From positions 54,204,174 to 54,268,173 of the forward strand of contig OW121740.1 in assembly GCA_933228675.1 (NCBI GenBank): DNA of 64,000 bases, given 5' to 3'. A program made the translations under genes and the position numbers. Every line of letters begins with the position of its first letter. The first letter of the stretch is position 1. Below the pieces are notes generated by a model that saw only the letters and a program-made list of their open reading frames with translations, ran no database searches and was not told the DNA's origin. Positions 22,628 to 35,305 of this stretch are shown in pieces. This stretch comes from Stomorhina lunata. Its lineage: Eukaryota > Arthropoda > Insecta > Diptera > Rhiniidae.

Positions 22628-24589
22628 TGATATCTTCACAAAAAGTTTTTTAGCTGCTTTTCTTTATAATTTTTGGGGAAAGGGGATTTATAAAAGTTTA
22701 TTCATTTTATGGCCTATTCTAGATATCACTTTGTTGATTTAATTGAGATTTTGGATTATTAAGGTTTTGTGGGATGAGGATATTTTTGAAGAAATTTCGA
22801 TTAAAATATCATATAGTGGATATGAGCTAATAATGGGAAGTAATATAGAAAAAATTTGTATTAGAGATCGGTTCTAAATATCTTTTTGTCTTCTGGTAAG
22901 AACAATTATCTGGGACTAAATCGCAGCATTCGAAAGTGATCGTCATTGAGGATGAAAAATTAAGTCGAATAACCTTTTTTAATTAGATAGTTCCCCAAAC
23001 TAAACAGGGTTTATAAACTAATTAAATAAAAAAAATAAAACTTATACTCACAACACATTTTTGGCATGATTAGGAGGTTTGAAACCTTTTTTTATCTTAG
23101 AATAATTTTTGCGAAATAACTTTTGCCCTTAACCAATTTTTTTTATAGATCTCCCAAAAGCGGAAGCTTGAAACGGCTTCATTTAAATAAAACAGAACAG
23201 AAAAGGGAAACTCACCCAGAGTCGTAGTCAATGATAAAAGATTCTTCTTTAAGAATGACAACCAACCAACAACAACAAAAACAAAAGGAATAGCCAAGAC
23301 GATAAAGAAGATGATGATCGTAAAGGCTTGAAGTTATTGTTGTTGGTGTTATTGTTGTTGTGTCTGTTATCTCTTTAAGCTCTTTTTAAGTTAAGAATTT
23401 ACTTTTACCATTTCAACAAAAAAAAAAAACAATAAAAAAAACTGAAATGAAAACATAAAAGACAACAACAAAATGTGGGTCAAAAGAGAAACTAACGGTA
23501 ACTGACGTATAACAAGATCCAAAGATCTCACATAAATATATTTATACAATACTTACGTACAGATACATATGTATGTATGTATTTATGTTTGTATGTATAC
23601 AATAAAGGTTTTTTATGAGAAAAAAATAAGAAAAAGATCTTGTTTAAAGAAGAAATGTTGGAAGAAACACTTTATAAATATTTCAAGCCTGATCTTTTGA
23701 TTCTGGTTTCAGGAAAGCAAAGACGGACTGACTAAGTAACTGACTGTCGTAGAGACGTTTGGCCTGACTCCACTAAAGCTAATAGGCTTTCAGTTTAAGT
23801 GAAGCTTGAAATAATAAAAGAAAGGTCTATTTGTCTTGTCTTTCTTCTTAAATATTTCAAAATGTCTCTTTACAGATCAAGGCAAAACTAACAAAAGGTT
23901 CAAAATAGAGGGACTTAAGAAAAAAATTAAGTAAGAAGTGAATGTGTTTCCTTTTTAACACAAAAAAATAAGAGTTTTTTTTATTGAAAATTTAAGAAAA
24001 GAAGTTTTTTTTTTTGGTCAAACATCCTTAATTGCTTTAACCAATAACATTTTTTTTTTTTTTTTTGCTCAAGAAGCAAAAACTTTGCCCGAAACCAGAA
24101 ATTTATAAATAAACCAGTCATTTTTTTTTATACGGTTTTGGTTTTCTTTTCTACCATTTCATGTTTGGATTTGCTACTTCTTACATTCATAAGTATTTTG
24201 AGACCTCAACGAAAAGAAAGTGAAATTTTTGTTTTCATATCAACATGTTAATATCTTAAGCAAAAAAAGTTAAAAAAATAGTCAATACTTATACAGACAG
24301 ACGGAATCACACAAACATTTATACTTATACCACTTCCACTTAAGTAAAACACGTACGCATTCAAATAGTAAATTTAAATATTCGTACAAAACATTTTGCA
24401 AAACGACAGTATGTGGACAAAATAATAAGAATGCAAGCAATTTAATGAAAGCTTTTTTCAGCTTTGGTTTTAAGATCCTGAGGAAATTTCATTATTAGAC
24501 TTTGGGAATTATTAGGACTAAACATGCATATCTTTATCAAACTTAATATTAAAAAAGTGCCTCAAAATTATCTTTCAGAAATACTTTTT
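22628..24589. other. AT-rich intergenic DNA, no gene seen
   Basis: No recognised gene. CAACAACAACAAAAAC near 23265 and GTTGTTGGTGTTATTGTTGTTG near 23338 are microsatellite-like. ATGTATGTATGTAT lies near 23570. Confidence 0.4.
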
Positions 24590-25396
24590 ATTATACCCTT
24601 TACCACCATAGGTGGAAAGGGTATTATAAGTTTGTGCTGATGTATGTAACGCATAGAAATATTTGTCTTAGACCCATCTTTTAAAATACAAATAGGCTTA
24701 GAATCACTTTCTGAGTCGATTTAGCGATGTCCGTCCGTCCGTCCGTCTGGCTGGCTGGACCCCCATGTAAACTTTGTAATCAAACTACAGGTCGCAATTC
24801 TAAAGATAATTTGATGAAATTTGGCACAGATCATTTTTTTGATAATGGGACCATGGCTATTGAAATTGGTGAAAATCGGTTAATTATTTATGGCACCTCC
24901 CATAGGTCCCACTTCCCGGAATTGACATATTGGCCACAAATATCAATATTTTTTCATGAAATTTAAAACAAATACTGCTTATGTAAACTAAAATCACTGT
25001 ACCAAATTTCGTTGAAATCGGTCCACATTTCACCATAGCTCCCATACAAACTCTTTTCTCAAAACGCACTAAATGAGACAAAATTCATCAAAACGCTCCT
25101 AAATCCGAAGACAATGAGAATTTTAAGTTTATTTTTTGCATACATAATTTTTGTAATAATTGTAATGAATTTACCATATTTCGGGATAATCGGTCCACAT
25201 TTAACCCTAGCTCTCATATAAGTCCAAATGACGGAAACAGCTTAAATGTATAAGTTTTGAGAATATGTTTGTATGATGGCAAAATTTAGCAAATATTTGT
25301 CTTTATACAGAAAAAAGAACACCTTTGACCTTAGTGGTGAAGGGTATCGTATGGTCGGGCTTGACCGACTATAGGACTTTCTTACTTGTTTTTTTT
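24590..25396 (+). mobile_element. dispersed hairpin-end repeat, longest copy
   Basis: Starts ATTATACCCTTTACCACC.TAGGTGGAAAGGG (an inverted hairpin) and continues through GTATGTAACGCATAGAAATA and GATGTCCGTCCGTCCGTC. It ends GGTGAAGGGTATCGTATGG, the GGTCGGGCTTGACC hairpin, and CTTTCTTACTTG plus a T run. Related copies lie at 9000-9610 (minus), 55195-55808 (plus) and an end fragment at 5461-5540. It encodes no protein. This is a common type of dipteran dispersed repeat; I do not assign a superfamily. Confidence 0.75.
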
Positions 25397-25469
25397 TTTT
25401 TTTTTTTTGATCTGAGCAGTCGTTTTGGAAATAAATTTTTTGTTTCCAAAAAAAAATTTTTTTTGAAAA

Positions 25470-25740
25470 TTAAAATTTTTGTGATTTTTCAAAAAAAATA
25501 TTATTTTTTTGCAAACAAATTTATTTGTTTAGCGTTCCTGAAAGATAATTTTGTTGCTGAATTTCGAGTTTGTACTTAGTTCAAGAAAATAAACAGTTTT
25601 CGAGTTACCCGAATATTTATTGCTCAGCCTCCTTTATTCTTTTTACGCTATATCTCGAAAACTAGAGCTGACCTCAAAAACAGTATGCACCATTGAATTC
25701 GGCGTATCTTTACCAACTAGGTCCCCTTTTTTCGGTAAAA
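25470..25740. mobile_element. long-inverted-repeat element, partial second copy
   Basis: Matches the centre and right arm of 21530-21900: CTGAAAGATAATTTTGTTG, AAATAAACAGTTTTCGAGTT, ATATCTCGAAAACTA.AGCT, CACCATTGAATTCGGCGTA and ACTAGGTCCCCTTTT. The homology continues past the arm (TCGAGCACAGCGTAATTAGT), as at 21910-21940. The left arm is replaced by a T-rich run. Confidence 0.68.
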
Positions 25741-25801
25741 AAAAAATTGTCAAAATCGAGCACAGCGTAATTAGTAGGAATACTGAAAAAGCTATCTGAC
25801 A

Positions 25802-25930
25802 CATCTTCTCCTTCTTCTGTTATCCTTGACTCCCAGTGGAGCATAGGACTCCCAGTGACACATAGCAGTGTGGAATGCTGCATTTTCTGTCCAACTACGG
25901 ACTTCCTCAGCACATCGTATCACCCACTAT
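25802..25930 (-). mobile_element. LINE family A, 3' end remnant
   Basis: Begins CTTCTTCTGTTATCCTTGAC, TCCCAGTGGAGCATAGG, identical to the 3' end (minus orientation) of the longer copies at 42338 and 46526. Homology fades within about 60 bp, so this is a very short 5'-truncated remnant or a deletion product. Confidence 0.6.
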
Positions 25931-26099
25931 TGAATGACAGTAGTCAAGATTATCTATTTAAGTGAACAATTAAGAGAAATTAAAAACGAGAATTAAGTTG
26001 TCTTTTAGACAAACTTATCCATTTAGTTTTTATTTCTGTTTTTACATTGAATTATAATAGAATTAGTGGAACAACCTCAGATCGCTTGAAAAAAGTTGT

Positions 26100-26720
26100 C
26101 GAGAAATGACTGAGTGATGGTGGACCAAAGTTCAAAAATTTGTAGAAATACTTGTCTTAACTCGAATTTTAATCTTCATATCTTTTTTGATCGATTGTTT
26201 AAGAAAGCGAAGAGCAATTTCTTACCATGACTGTAAAGTTTTAATCATAACTTCGAAATAACTCTGAAAAAATCTCATATTTCTAAATATATCGGTAGTA
26301 AATATATTAAGCGATTTGAGTTTCTCTTTTAAAACCTTGGAATATCTTTTTATATTGCTTAGTTCTCTAGATAAAATTTTCAGCGTTTAAATCGGATTCT
26401 TTATTAAAGAGATATGAACTTTTCAATATCTAAAGTTTTATTAAAAGTATTTGTATTTACTCGTTGATATCTCTGCAAATTTTGAATCGATTAATCATTC
26501 GTTATAAAAAAAAAACGAAGATCTTACTATGGCTTCAACATTTTTATCATAACTTCGATTTTAGTAAAAAAAAATCGGTAATTTTTTAAAAACTTGTTAG
26601 CAAATTAAACTAAACTTATTAAATAGCAAATAGAAAGATTAGTTTCTTAAAATTAAGGCTGTCAAAGAAATCAATTAAATCGGTACTTATGTTACAGAGA
26701 TATGAACGTTTAAATACAAA
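26100..26720. repeat. degenerate repeat related to 29.9-34.3 kb
   Basis: Contains AAGATCTTACTATGGCTTCA, ATCATAACTTCGATTTTAGT and GAGATATGAACTTTT phrases that recur through 31300-34300. No coding potential is seen. Confidence 0.55.
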
Positions 26721-26759
26721 AAAAAGTTCATATCAATAAAATGTTTTATTCTTAATATC

Positions 26760-27102
26760 ATCGGTGCCATCTGGCGAAAATTAGTCGCACTAACTCAAAA
26801 CCTTCGTCGGCTCATGCGCAACAACTTTGCTTAAGATAATAGCATGATCAAATGATTTATTAATTTTGAGTAATTTTCTATGGCGCCACCTGTTGGGAAT
26901 TGATCATACCAACATAGAAACCCTCGTCGGCTCATGCAAAACAACTTTGCTAAATATCGTAGCATGACCTAATTAATAGTTCACGATTAAATTCAATTTG
27001 AATAATTTTAAGCGCCACCTGTCGGAACTTGGTCATATCAACGTCGAAATGTTCGTCGGTTCATGCGCCACAACTTTGCTAAAAATTATTACATGATCAA
27101 AC

Positions 27103-27105
<3 letters not shown>
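26760..27105. repeat. three tandem copies of about 120 bp
   Basis: GCCACCTG or GCCATCTGG starts recur at about 26765, 26884 and 27014. Each is followed by TTCGTCGGCTCATGC, ACAACTTTGCT.AA and a .CATGATCAAA phrase. Copies are diverged. The array abuts an AT microsatellite. Confidence 0.78.
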
Positions 27106-27139
<34 letters not shown>

Positions 27140-27200
27140 AAGATAATTTATAGAGTATAAGAAGATAATTTATAGAGTATAAGAAGATAATTTATATAGT
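27106..27200. repeat. AT microsatellite plus 22-bp triplicate
   Basis: A pure AT run of about 30 bases is followed by three copies of AAGAAGATAATTTATAGAGT plus AT. The last copy has TATATAGTAAAC, which leads into the 212-bp array. Confidence 0.88.
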
Positions 27201-28540
27201 AAACATTTAGTTTGGATAAGTGAGTCCGTTCTTGAGTTACAACTAAAAGTTGCATTGATTTATATATATGTAAATATAAAAAATTTCCATGGATTTAATA
27301 AACTCCAAAAAAACACTAAAATGTTGCAAAAAATGTGATAATTGAAGAACCGCTCAACCGATTTTGAGCAAACTTCACATAAACCATCTACTAAATAGTC
27401 AAAACAAAGCCTAAACATTTAGTTTGGATAAGTGAGTCCGTTCTTGAGTTACAACTAAAAGTTGCATTGATTTATATATAAGTAAATATAAAAAATTTCC
27501 ATGGATTTAATAAACTCAAAAAAATACTAATTTTTTGCAAAAAATGTGATAAATGAAGAACCGCTCGACCTATTTTGAGCAAACTTCACATAAACCATCT
27601 ACTAAAAAGTCCAAAAAAGCCTAAACATTTAGTTTGGATAAGTGAGTCCGTTCTTGAGTTACAACTAAAAGTTGCATTGATTTATATATATGTAAATATA
27701 AAAAATTTCCATGGATTTAATAAACTCCAAAAAAACACTAAAATGTTGCAAAAAATGTGATAATTGAAGAACCGCTCAAACGATTTTGAGCAAACTTCAC
27801 ATAAACCATCTACTAAATAGTCCAAACAAAGCCTAAACATTTAGTTTGGATAAGTGAGTCCGTTCTTCAGTTACAACTAAAAGTTGCATTGATTTATATA
27901 TATGTAAATATAAAAAATTTCCATGGATTTAATAAACTCCAAAAAAATACTAATTTATTGCAAAAAATGTGATAATTGAAGAACCGCTCAAACGATTTTG
28001 AGCAAACTTCACATAAACCATCTACTAAATAGTCCAAACAAAGCCTAAACATTTAGTTTGGATAAGTAAGTCCGTTCTTGAGTTACAACTAAAAGTTGCA
28101 TTGATTTATATATATGTAAATATAAAAAATTTCCATGGATTTAATAAACTCCAAAAAAATACTAATTTGTTGCAAAAAATGTGATAAATGAAGAACCGCT
28201 CGACCGATTTTGAGCAAACTTCACATAAACCATCTACTAAATAGTCCAAACAAAGCCTAAACATTTAATTTGGATAAGTGAGTCCGTTCTTGAGTTACAA
28301 CTAAAAGTTGCATTGATTTATATATATGTAAATATAAAAAATTTCCATGGATTTAATAAACTCCAAAAAAAAAAATACTAATTTGTTGCAAAAAATGTGA
28401 TAATTGAAGAACCGCTCGACCGATTTTGAGCAAACTTCACATAAACCATCTACTAAATAGTCAAAACAAAGCCTAAACATTTAGGATAAGTGAGTCCGTT
28501 CTTGAGTTACAGCTAAAAGTTACATTGATTTATATATATA
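27201..28540. repeat. 212-bp tandem array, about 6.3 copies
   Basis: AAACATTTAGTTTGGATAAG starts at 27201, 27413, 27623, 27835, 28047, 28259 and 28475, a very regular 210-216 bp period with few substitutions. Units contain the palindrome CAACTAAAAGTTG, TTCCATGGATTTAATAAAC and GAACCGCTC.ACCGATTTTG. The high identity means recent amplification. The plus-strand frame at 27575-27760 is incidental. Confidence 0.95.
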
Positions 28541-29929
28541 TAGATTTGAAAGATTTTTTAGCAAATATATATTAGACAAATTGTTCTAAATATCTAATAA
28601 TAAAGTAAGAGCCAATCTCATACAATGGCTTCCAGATTTTTGATATATATAAAATAATTTTGTTGTCGAAATTTCATTGTTTCTTAGTAAATTGGTATCC
28701 GAAACATTTTCTGCTTTAACTACTTTAGACCAATTTTTCAGTTTTCAAATATTTTTAAAATTTCCTTTAAATTACCAAAGTCCATTAAATGAATACTGAA
28801 TCATATTTCAAATGATGGCTGAGCTTTTCAACATTCCCCTTAACAATTTTGTCATTTTTCTCTATAATTTCATTAGCAAATTTTGCTGTAATTCAACTAA
28901 ATCTTAACCTAACATTTCCCCTCTTTTTCTAACTTTCTATAAAGAAAAAAACTTTGTAAAATTACACTTGCATTCGAGTTACAATGAACTCTAATATGAG
29001 CAAATTGCATTAAGCCATAAAGCCATGAATAATGAATGATTAGACTCTTAAGTATAATGTTGATGGTGATGGCGCATTAGAGTACAACGCCAAAGCCGAA
29101 ATACAATATTTCAAAAAAAAAAACGAAAATTTCAAAACTAAAATTAAAAACTTTTACATAAAGAGTTTCTTTAAGAAAATAGATTTAAAAACATATTTAT
29201 GAATAAAATATTTTGTATTAATATTAAAAATTCAAAAAATCAGAAAAGAAGCCTAATATCTATAAAAGATGGCTAAATGGATGGATGGATGGTTAGTTGA
29301 TTGCTTGGGTTGTTTTGGGGCTGGTTTTTTTTCTTCTTTGGATTGGCTCTGAATTGAAACTTGAAACGTTTCGATAACTCTACAAAGTATGAAGAATTCA
29401 TTTCATTATTTACCACAAAACAACAACAAAGTTTTTAAATGTAAAAAAAATTCAAAAAGATTTCACTTTCGCTCATGACGTTGGGTTATATGACGTTAAA
29501 AAAAATGGTTTCTTTTTCTATATTTTTTTATTACTGTTTAGTGGATGTGTGTGAGTTTCTGGTTTTCTTTTTTTTTCAGATTTCTTTACTTTTCTTCTTT
29601 ATTCACACACTTACAAATATACATACATCCATACATACTCGTACATTCCAATAGTTTCTTCATTATGGCTAAGAAAACAACTGGCTTTTAATACAAACCC
29701 ACCTTTGGGTGCTAATAACTATTTTCTTTCTATATCTAACTTTCTTAACAACCACCCAATACTTTATGTTATGTAGATAGAAGAAGTTGATTTGTTGGTT
29801 TGTTAGTTTCACGTCAAGTCTAATGTTGTAGCTTTTGGTCTTCCAATACCAGATACTTAAGTGTAGAGCGTTAGCTGAAATGAAAAAAACTGTAATTCTT
29901 AGTTATAGCCAAATTATTAAAGCTTTTGA
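28541..29929. other. AT-rich intergenic DNA, no gene seen
   Basis: No gene or element is recognised. A short GGATGGATGGATGG run is near 29278 and a T-rich tract lies at 29520-29580. Confidence 0.4.
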
Positions 29930-31500
29930 AAAATTTTAGAATAATATTCTATCATAAATCAATAGATTATAATCTCTAGATAAAATTAGCTGAAGAAATC
30001 ATTCAAATCGGTTGATTAGTTAACGAGATATGTTAATAGATAGAATACAATTTCATTTAAAAATCTAAAGAATTTTAAACAGATTTCTATTTTTTTCAAA
30101 GCCTTTGGATGGACTTCAAATAATATACAGTCCACAAATCGACAGACTGATTTCTCTATACATACAATTTTCTAAAGAAACCAATCAGATCGGTTCATTG
30201 GTTAACGAGATATGATGATTCAAACACAAATAACTTAATCTTAAAAGCTAAAGTTTTAAGAAGAAATTTGTATGTCTCTTTTAAAGCCTTTGAATGTTTT
30301 TTTCTTAAATGTACAGAAAAAAATCGATAGATTAATTTTTCTAGACAAAAAATAATCGAATCGGTTGATTAATTAACGAGCTATGAAGATTTAAACAGAA
30401 ATAACTTAATTTTATAAACTAAAGTTTTAAGAACAGATTTGTATGTCTTTTTTAAAGCCTTTGAATATATTTTAAATAATATGCAGTCCATAAATCGATA
30501 GATTAATTTCTCTAGATAAAATTTGCCGAAGATACTAATAAAATCGGTTGATAAATTAACGAGATATGAAAACTTAAACACAGTTATCTTTAAAGCTAAA
30601 GTTTCAAGAACACATTTAAATGTCTCCTTCAAAGTCTTTGAATGGATTTTAAATAATATGCAGTCCATAAATCGATAGATTAATTTCTCTAGATAAAATT
30701 TGCCGAAGAAACTAATCAAATCGCTTGATTAGTTAATGAGATATGATAATTTAAACACAAACCTAAAGTTTTAAGAACAAATTTGTATGTCTCCTTGTAA
30801 GTCTTTGAATAGATTTTTAATAATATACAGTCATAAATCGAAAGATTAACTTCTCTAGATAAAATTTGCCGAAGAAATCAATCAAATCGGTTGATTAGTT
30901 AACGAGATATGATGATTTAAACACAAATGTCATTAAAGTTTTATGAACAAATTTGTATGTCTCTTTCAAAACCTTTAAATGGTTTTTGAATAAAATACAA
31001 TTAGAAAAAGATAGATTAATTTCTTTAGGTTAAATAAGCTAATCAAATCGGTTGATTAGTTAACGAGATATAATGATTTTAAGCTAAAGTTTCAAGAACA
31101 GGTTTAAATGTCTTCCAAAGCCTTTGAATTATTTTTGAATAAAATACAATAAGAAAACGGTAGAGTAATTTCTCTGGATTACATTTGCCAAAGAAATCAT
31201 TAAAATCGTTAATAAATAATCAAGATATGATATCTCTTTTATTATTATTTTTGGACTGATTATTATTTTCTGATCGGTTTTATAAGAAATCCCAGACCGA
31301 TTTCTTATCATGACTGCAAACTTTTTACCATAACTTTGAAATAACTCCGAAAAAATTGGAAATTTCTAAAAATATCGATAGTTTATAACCCAATTTCAAT
31401 TTCTCTTTCAAAGCCTTGTAATAGATTTTGAATGACATTCAATCGATAGAGTTAGTTCTTTAGAGACAATTTAAAAAAAAAACATTCATACCGGTTTCTT
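29930..31500. repeat. degenerate tandem repeat of about 175 bp
   Basis: GGTTGATTAGTTAACGAGAT or variants recur at about 30020, 30200, 30375, 30555, 30730, 30900 and 31060. Each sits between CTAAAGTTTTAAGAACA, TGTATGTCT, AAAGCCTTTGAATG and AATCGATAGATTAATTTCTC, TAGATAAAATTTGCCGAAGA. There are about eight diverged copies. The minus-strand frame at 30381-30719 spans two of them and is not a gene. Confidence 0.82.
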
Positions 31501-34290
31501 AATTAACGAGATATGAACTTTTAAACACAAATAATTTACTTGTAAAACCTTAAGTTTTTTAAAAGTGTTGGTGCTTTATCGTTGATATCTCTGTAATTTT
31601 TGAATTTGATTTAAGTAAATTGTCCAGCAATTGGATAAAAAGATATACCAATTCGATATAAAAACAAATACTAAGATCTTACCAAGACTTTAAAATTTAA
31701 TAAAAAAAAACGATAATTTTTGAAAATCTCGTTAGTAAATGAACCTAATAAAATGTTTTTTCAAAGCCTTCGAATAATTATTATATTATAACCAAAGAAA
31801 TCAATTAAATCGGTTCCTTAGTTATCGAGATATGAACATTTAAACACAAAAATTTAAAATAAATGCTTTATTGTTCATATCTCTGTAATTTATAGACCGA
31901 TTTAAGTTATTTCTTTAATAACTAGTTAAATTTAGAGTACGTTACCGATTTAATAAGAAAGCAATGACCAAGATCTTACCATGACCTCAAATTTTTGTGA
32001 TAACTTCGACTTCGGTAGAAAAAATCTTTCGACTTTAGTAAAAAAAATAATCAAGTATTTAGTGAATATTTCGTGAGTTTATAAACCGATTTGAATGATT
32101 TTTTTTAAATTCTTTTTCATAACATAATTCGTATTTAATGTCTTTCAAAACTTGGGTATATGAAAAGTGATCGATTTGCCTAAAATCAAAAATGATAGTC
32201 AAACGATCGATCAGAGAATAAATTTATTGCAAGAATTTATAGCAATTTCAAGAATTCTGTCTCAATTCGAAAGCTTAACTTTGATTTTGGCAAAAATTCT
32301 TTAATTTCTCAATATTTCGGAATTCCATTAATGGAACTGAATATTTATTTCTATAGACTAGATCATACAGCAATTTTAAAAATTTTTTCAAAACTTTGAT
32401 TTCATTATTTTTTAATATATCAGAGCAGATTTTAATGTTTTCAGAAAAAAATAATAAATTTTTCTATTAATTCGATTAGAAACCAAAAGCCAAAAGGGTT
32501 TAAGATCTTTATTACAATTCGGCTAGAAAGTTTAATTTTGAATATCTCGTTAATTTTCAAACCGATCTTAGTTATTTCTTCTACAAAGATAATCTGGGTG
32601 AATTATTTTACCGATTTGATAAGAAAGTAAATACCAAAACCCTACAGGGGCTTCTAGATTTTTGGTATCACTTCGATTTTAGTTCGGAAAATCAGGTAAC
32701 AGAGGGTGTATCTTCAATATTTTTGCCACAATTCGGAGATTTTTTAATATCTCGTTAACCTTTAAACCAATCTGATTAATATCTTCTACAAAGATAATCT
32801 AGGTAAATTGTTTGTTCGATCTGATAAGAAATCAAAAACCAAAATCTTACAGGGTTTTCAAGATTTTTGGCATCAGTTCGATTTTAATTCGGAAAATCAG
32901 GTAACAGAGGGTGTATCTTTAATATTTTAGTCACAATTCTGATATTTCTTAATCGTTAATCTCGTTAATTTACGAACCGATTTAAATATTTTCAAATACC
33001 AATTTCTCATGGAGACTTCAATATTTCTATTATGACTTAATTTTAAGTAGAAATCCAGACAACACAAACAGAATTTCCAATATTTTTATTACAATTTGGA
33101 TTTTTTTTTTTTATAATTTGACATGTGACGAAAATTGATTGATTTCAAATCGATAGATTTCAGTTATATTTTGGAGATAATTTTATCCATTTTGACAAAA
33201 AATTCAAAACAAATGAAAGATGAGTTATCAGTCGATAGAATTAAAGCCAAAATTTTCATTTTTTTTTTTTTTTTTGTTTTTTTAAGGAAATAACCGAAAA
33301 TTCTCTCAAAAATATAATAGAAATTAGTCGCTTTAAAACGATCGATTTCCATCATATACCGGAATATCTTGTTTATTTATGAAATGACTTTAATTACATC
33401 TTCAATAAAAATATTCTGATAAAATGTTTTTTGATCTAAAAAATGAAAATTTAACAAGATCTTACATTTTCTTCAAAATTTTTGTTATGACTTTGATTTT
33501 GGTCAAACTTTGGATCTTTACTTATATCTCGTTAATTAATTAACCGATTTATCTAAATTTTTAAGTAAAGGTCATCTATATCAATGGTTCTGACAATTGT
33601 ACAAGGAATTGAACTAATAAATTTTACTTCAGTTTCATGTTTTTAATTATAACATAGATTTTAGTCTAAATTCGAATATTTTTTAATATCTCTGTAACTT
33701 GTAAACCGATTTACTTGATTTCTTCAGCAAAAATAATCTAGACAAATTGAACTATCGATCTAGCAAAAAAGAAGAAAATCAGTCTATCAGCGGCTTTAAA
33801 TTTGAATTCCTAATTTGGACTTTAACAAAAATTATGAAAAAAGTTTTTATGAAAAATCTTTACTAAATTCAAAAATTTCTTCATATCTCTATAATTTTCA
33901 AGCCGGAAATGATTAATTGTACAAGGAATTGAATCAATAGATCAATTTTATGTTTTTAATCATAAAATAGACTTTAGTCGAAATTCGAATATTTTTTAAT
34001 ATCTCTGTAACTTATAAACCGATTTACTTGATTTCTTCAACAAAAATAATCTAGACATATTGCTCTATCGATCTTGTAAAATACTACAAGAGTAAGTCTA
34101 TCAGCGGCTTTAAATTTTAATTCCTAATTTGGACTTTTACAAAAAATTATGAGAAATGTTGTTATTAAAAATATTTTCTAAATTTGAAAATATCTTCATA
34201 TCTCTTAAATTTTTAACCCGATTTATGTGATCGCTTTAGCAAAAATAATTAAGACATATTTTTCTTTCGATCTAGCAAAGAAGTAGAAAT
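31501..34290. repeat. degenerate repeat, mostly opposite orientation
   Basis: Here the common phrase is ATATCTCGTTAATTT.AAACCGATTT followed by CTTCTACAAAGATAATCT, the reverse complement of the module at 29930-31500. It occurs about ten times (for example near 31865, 32548, 32753, 33530, 33690 and 34010). Two nearby copies (33650-33850 and 33950-34150) share TTGTAAACCGATTTACTTGA-like sequence over about 190 bp. No gene is seen. Confidence 0.65.
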
Positions 34291-35211
34291 CTAAAAAAAT
34301 ACTGGCCTTCTTCTTTGATTCAAATTTTTATATTTTACTTCAAAAAAGAAAACTTTTACATTTCATCTAACGATATTTATCTAATGTCAAAACATTAATA
34401 AAACACTTGAAAAATTTCTTTTGAAATTTTATATCTCAAAACTTTTTGAGGATGATTATGATGGCTGACGCTGTCTGACTGGAGTGGCTGGCTGACTGAG
34501 TGAGTGAGTTAGTGAGACTCAATCATAATTATGATGACGATGACTAGATAGATAGTGGTTGATTGCATTCGATGTTGATGTTTAAAAATTATATTGTCAA
34601 TGATGGGTGAATGTATTTCTTTCTGTTTTTTTTTTCTTACAAAATTTGCTACGAAACACAAAAATACTGTAAAAGAAAGAAACATACAAAATAATAATAA
34701 TGATGATTTTGCAATGCCGGATCTTGACAAAATTGTAAAAAATTTTAAAAACAATTTTATTGCACATAATTAATTTCTTAATAAACTTTGAAAGTATTTA
34801 AGAGAAACAATGATTGAAATACTTTAATTAATGATTTATATTGAAATCTTGAAAATTTGAGGTTTAAATTCCTTTTACTATGTCTCACAATCTTTAACTC
34901 TGGCTTTCTAAAAGTATACAACACAATCTTTCATATTTTAAATTGTCTAGGTTTCTGTGATGTTTTAGACGCCACAACATCTTTATCATTATTTTTCATT
35001 TCATTTTCATTAACTTTTTCTAAAAATCTTTAACTCTAACATCCTAAAAGTATGCAATGCAATTTTTCATATTTTAAATTGTCTAGGTTTCTGCGATGTT
35101 TTAGACGCCACAGCTTTTTTAACTGTATTTTTCATTTAAACTTTAACTATTTCTTTAAAATTTCCTTCATTTTATATTAATTTGTATTCTTTTTTCTTTA
35201 TCTACTTTTAG
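34291..35211. other. AT-rich DNA upstream of the first identified exon
   Basis: Probably intronic, since the exon at 35212 begins with a splice acceptor. A 136-bp tandem duplication (about 34895-35130) repeats TTCATATTTTAAATTGTCTA, GGTTTCTG.GATGTTTTAG and ACGCCACA. The preceding exon of the gene was not located here. Confidence 0.55.
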
Positions 35212-35305
35212 GGGAAGCTGAAAAAGTCAAATGTTTAATCAGACTACGGGCCGAACTTTCGCCCCTATTCACAGGCAAACGAAATGCCTCAAAATATGCC
35301 TGGGC
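35212..35305 (+). CDS. exon a: N-terminal half of Myb/SANT-like domain
   Basis: Acceptor TCTACTTTTAG precedes it and donor GTAAGT follows. The frame reads EAEKVKCLIRLRAELSPLFT then GKRNASKYAW. The first two bases complete a codon begun in an unseen upstream exon, and the last two start an Ala codon finished at 38310. It is too short for a simple ORF scan; the domain match and phase agreement with the next exon support it. Confidence 0.85.
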
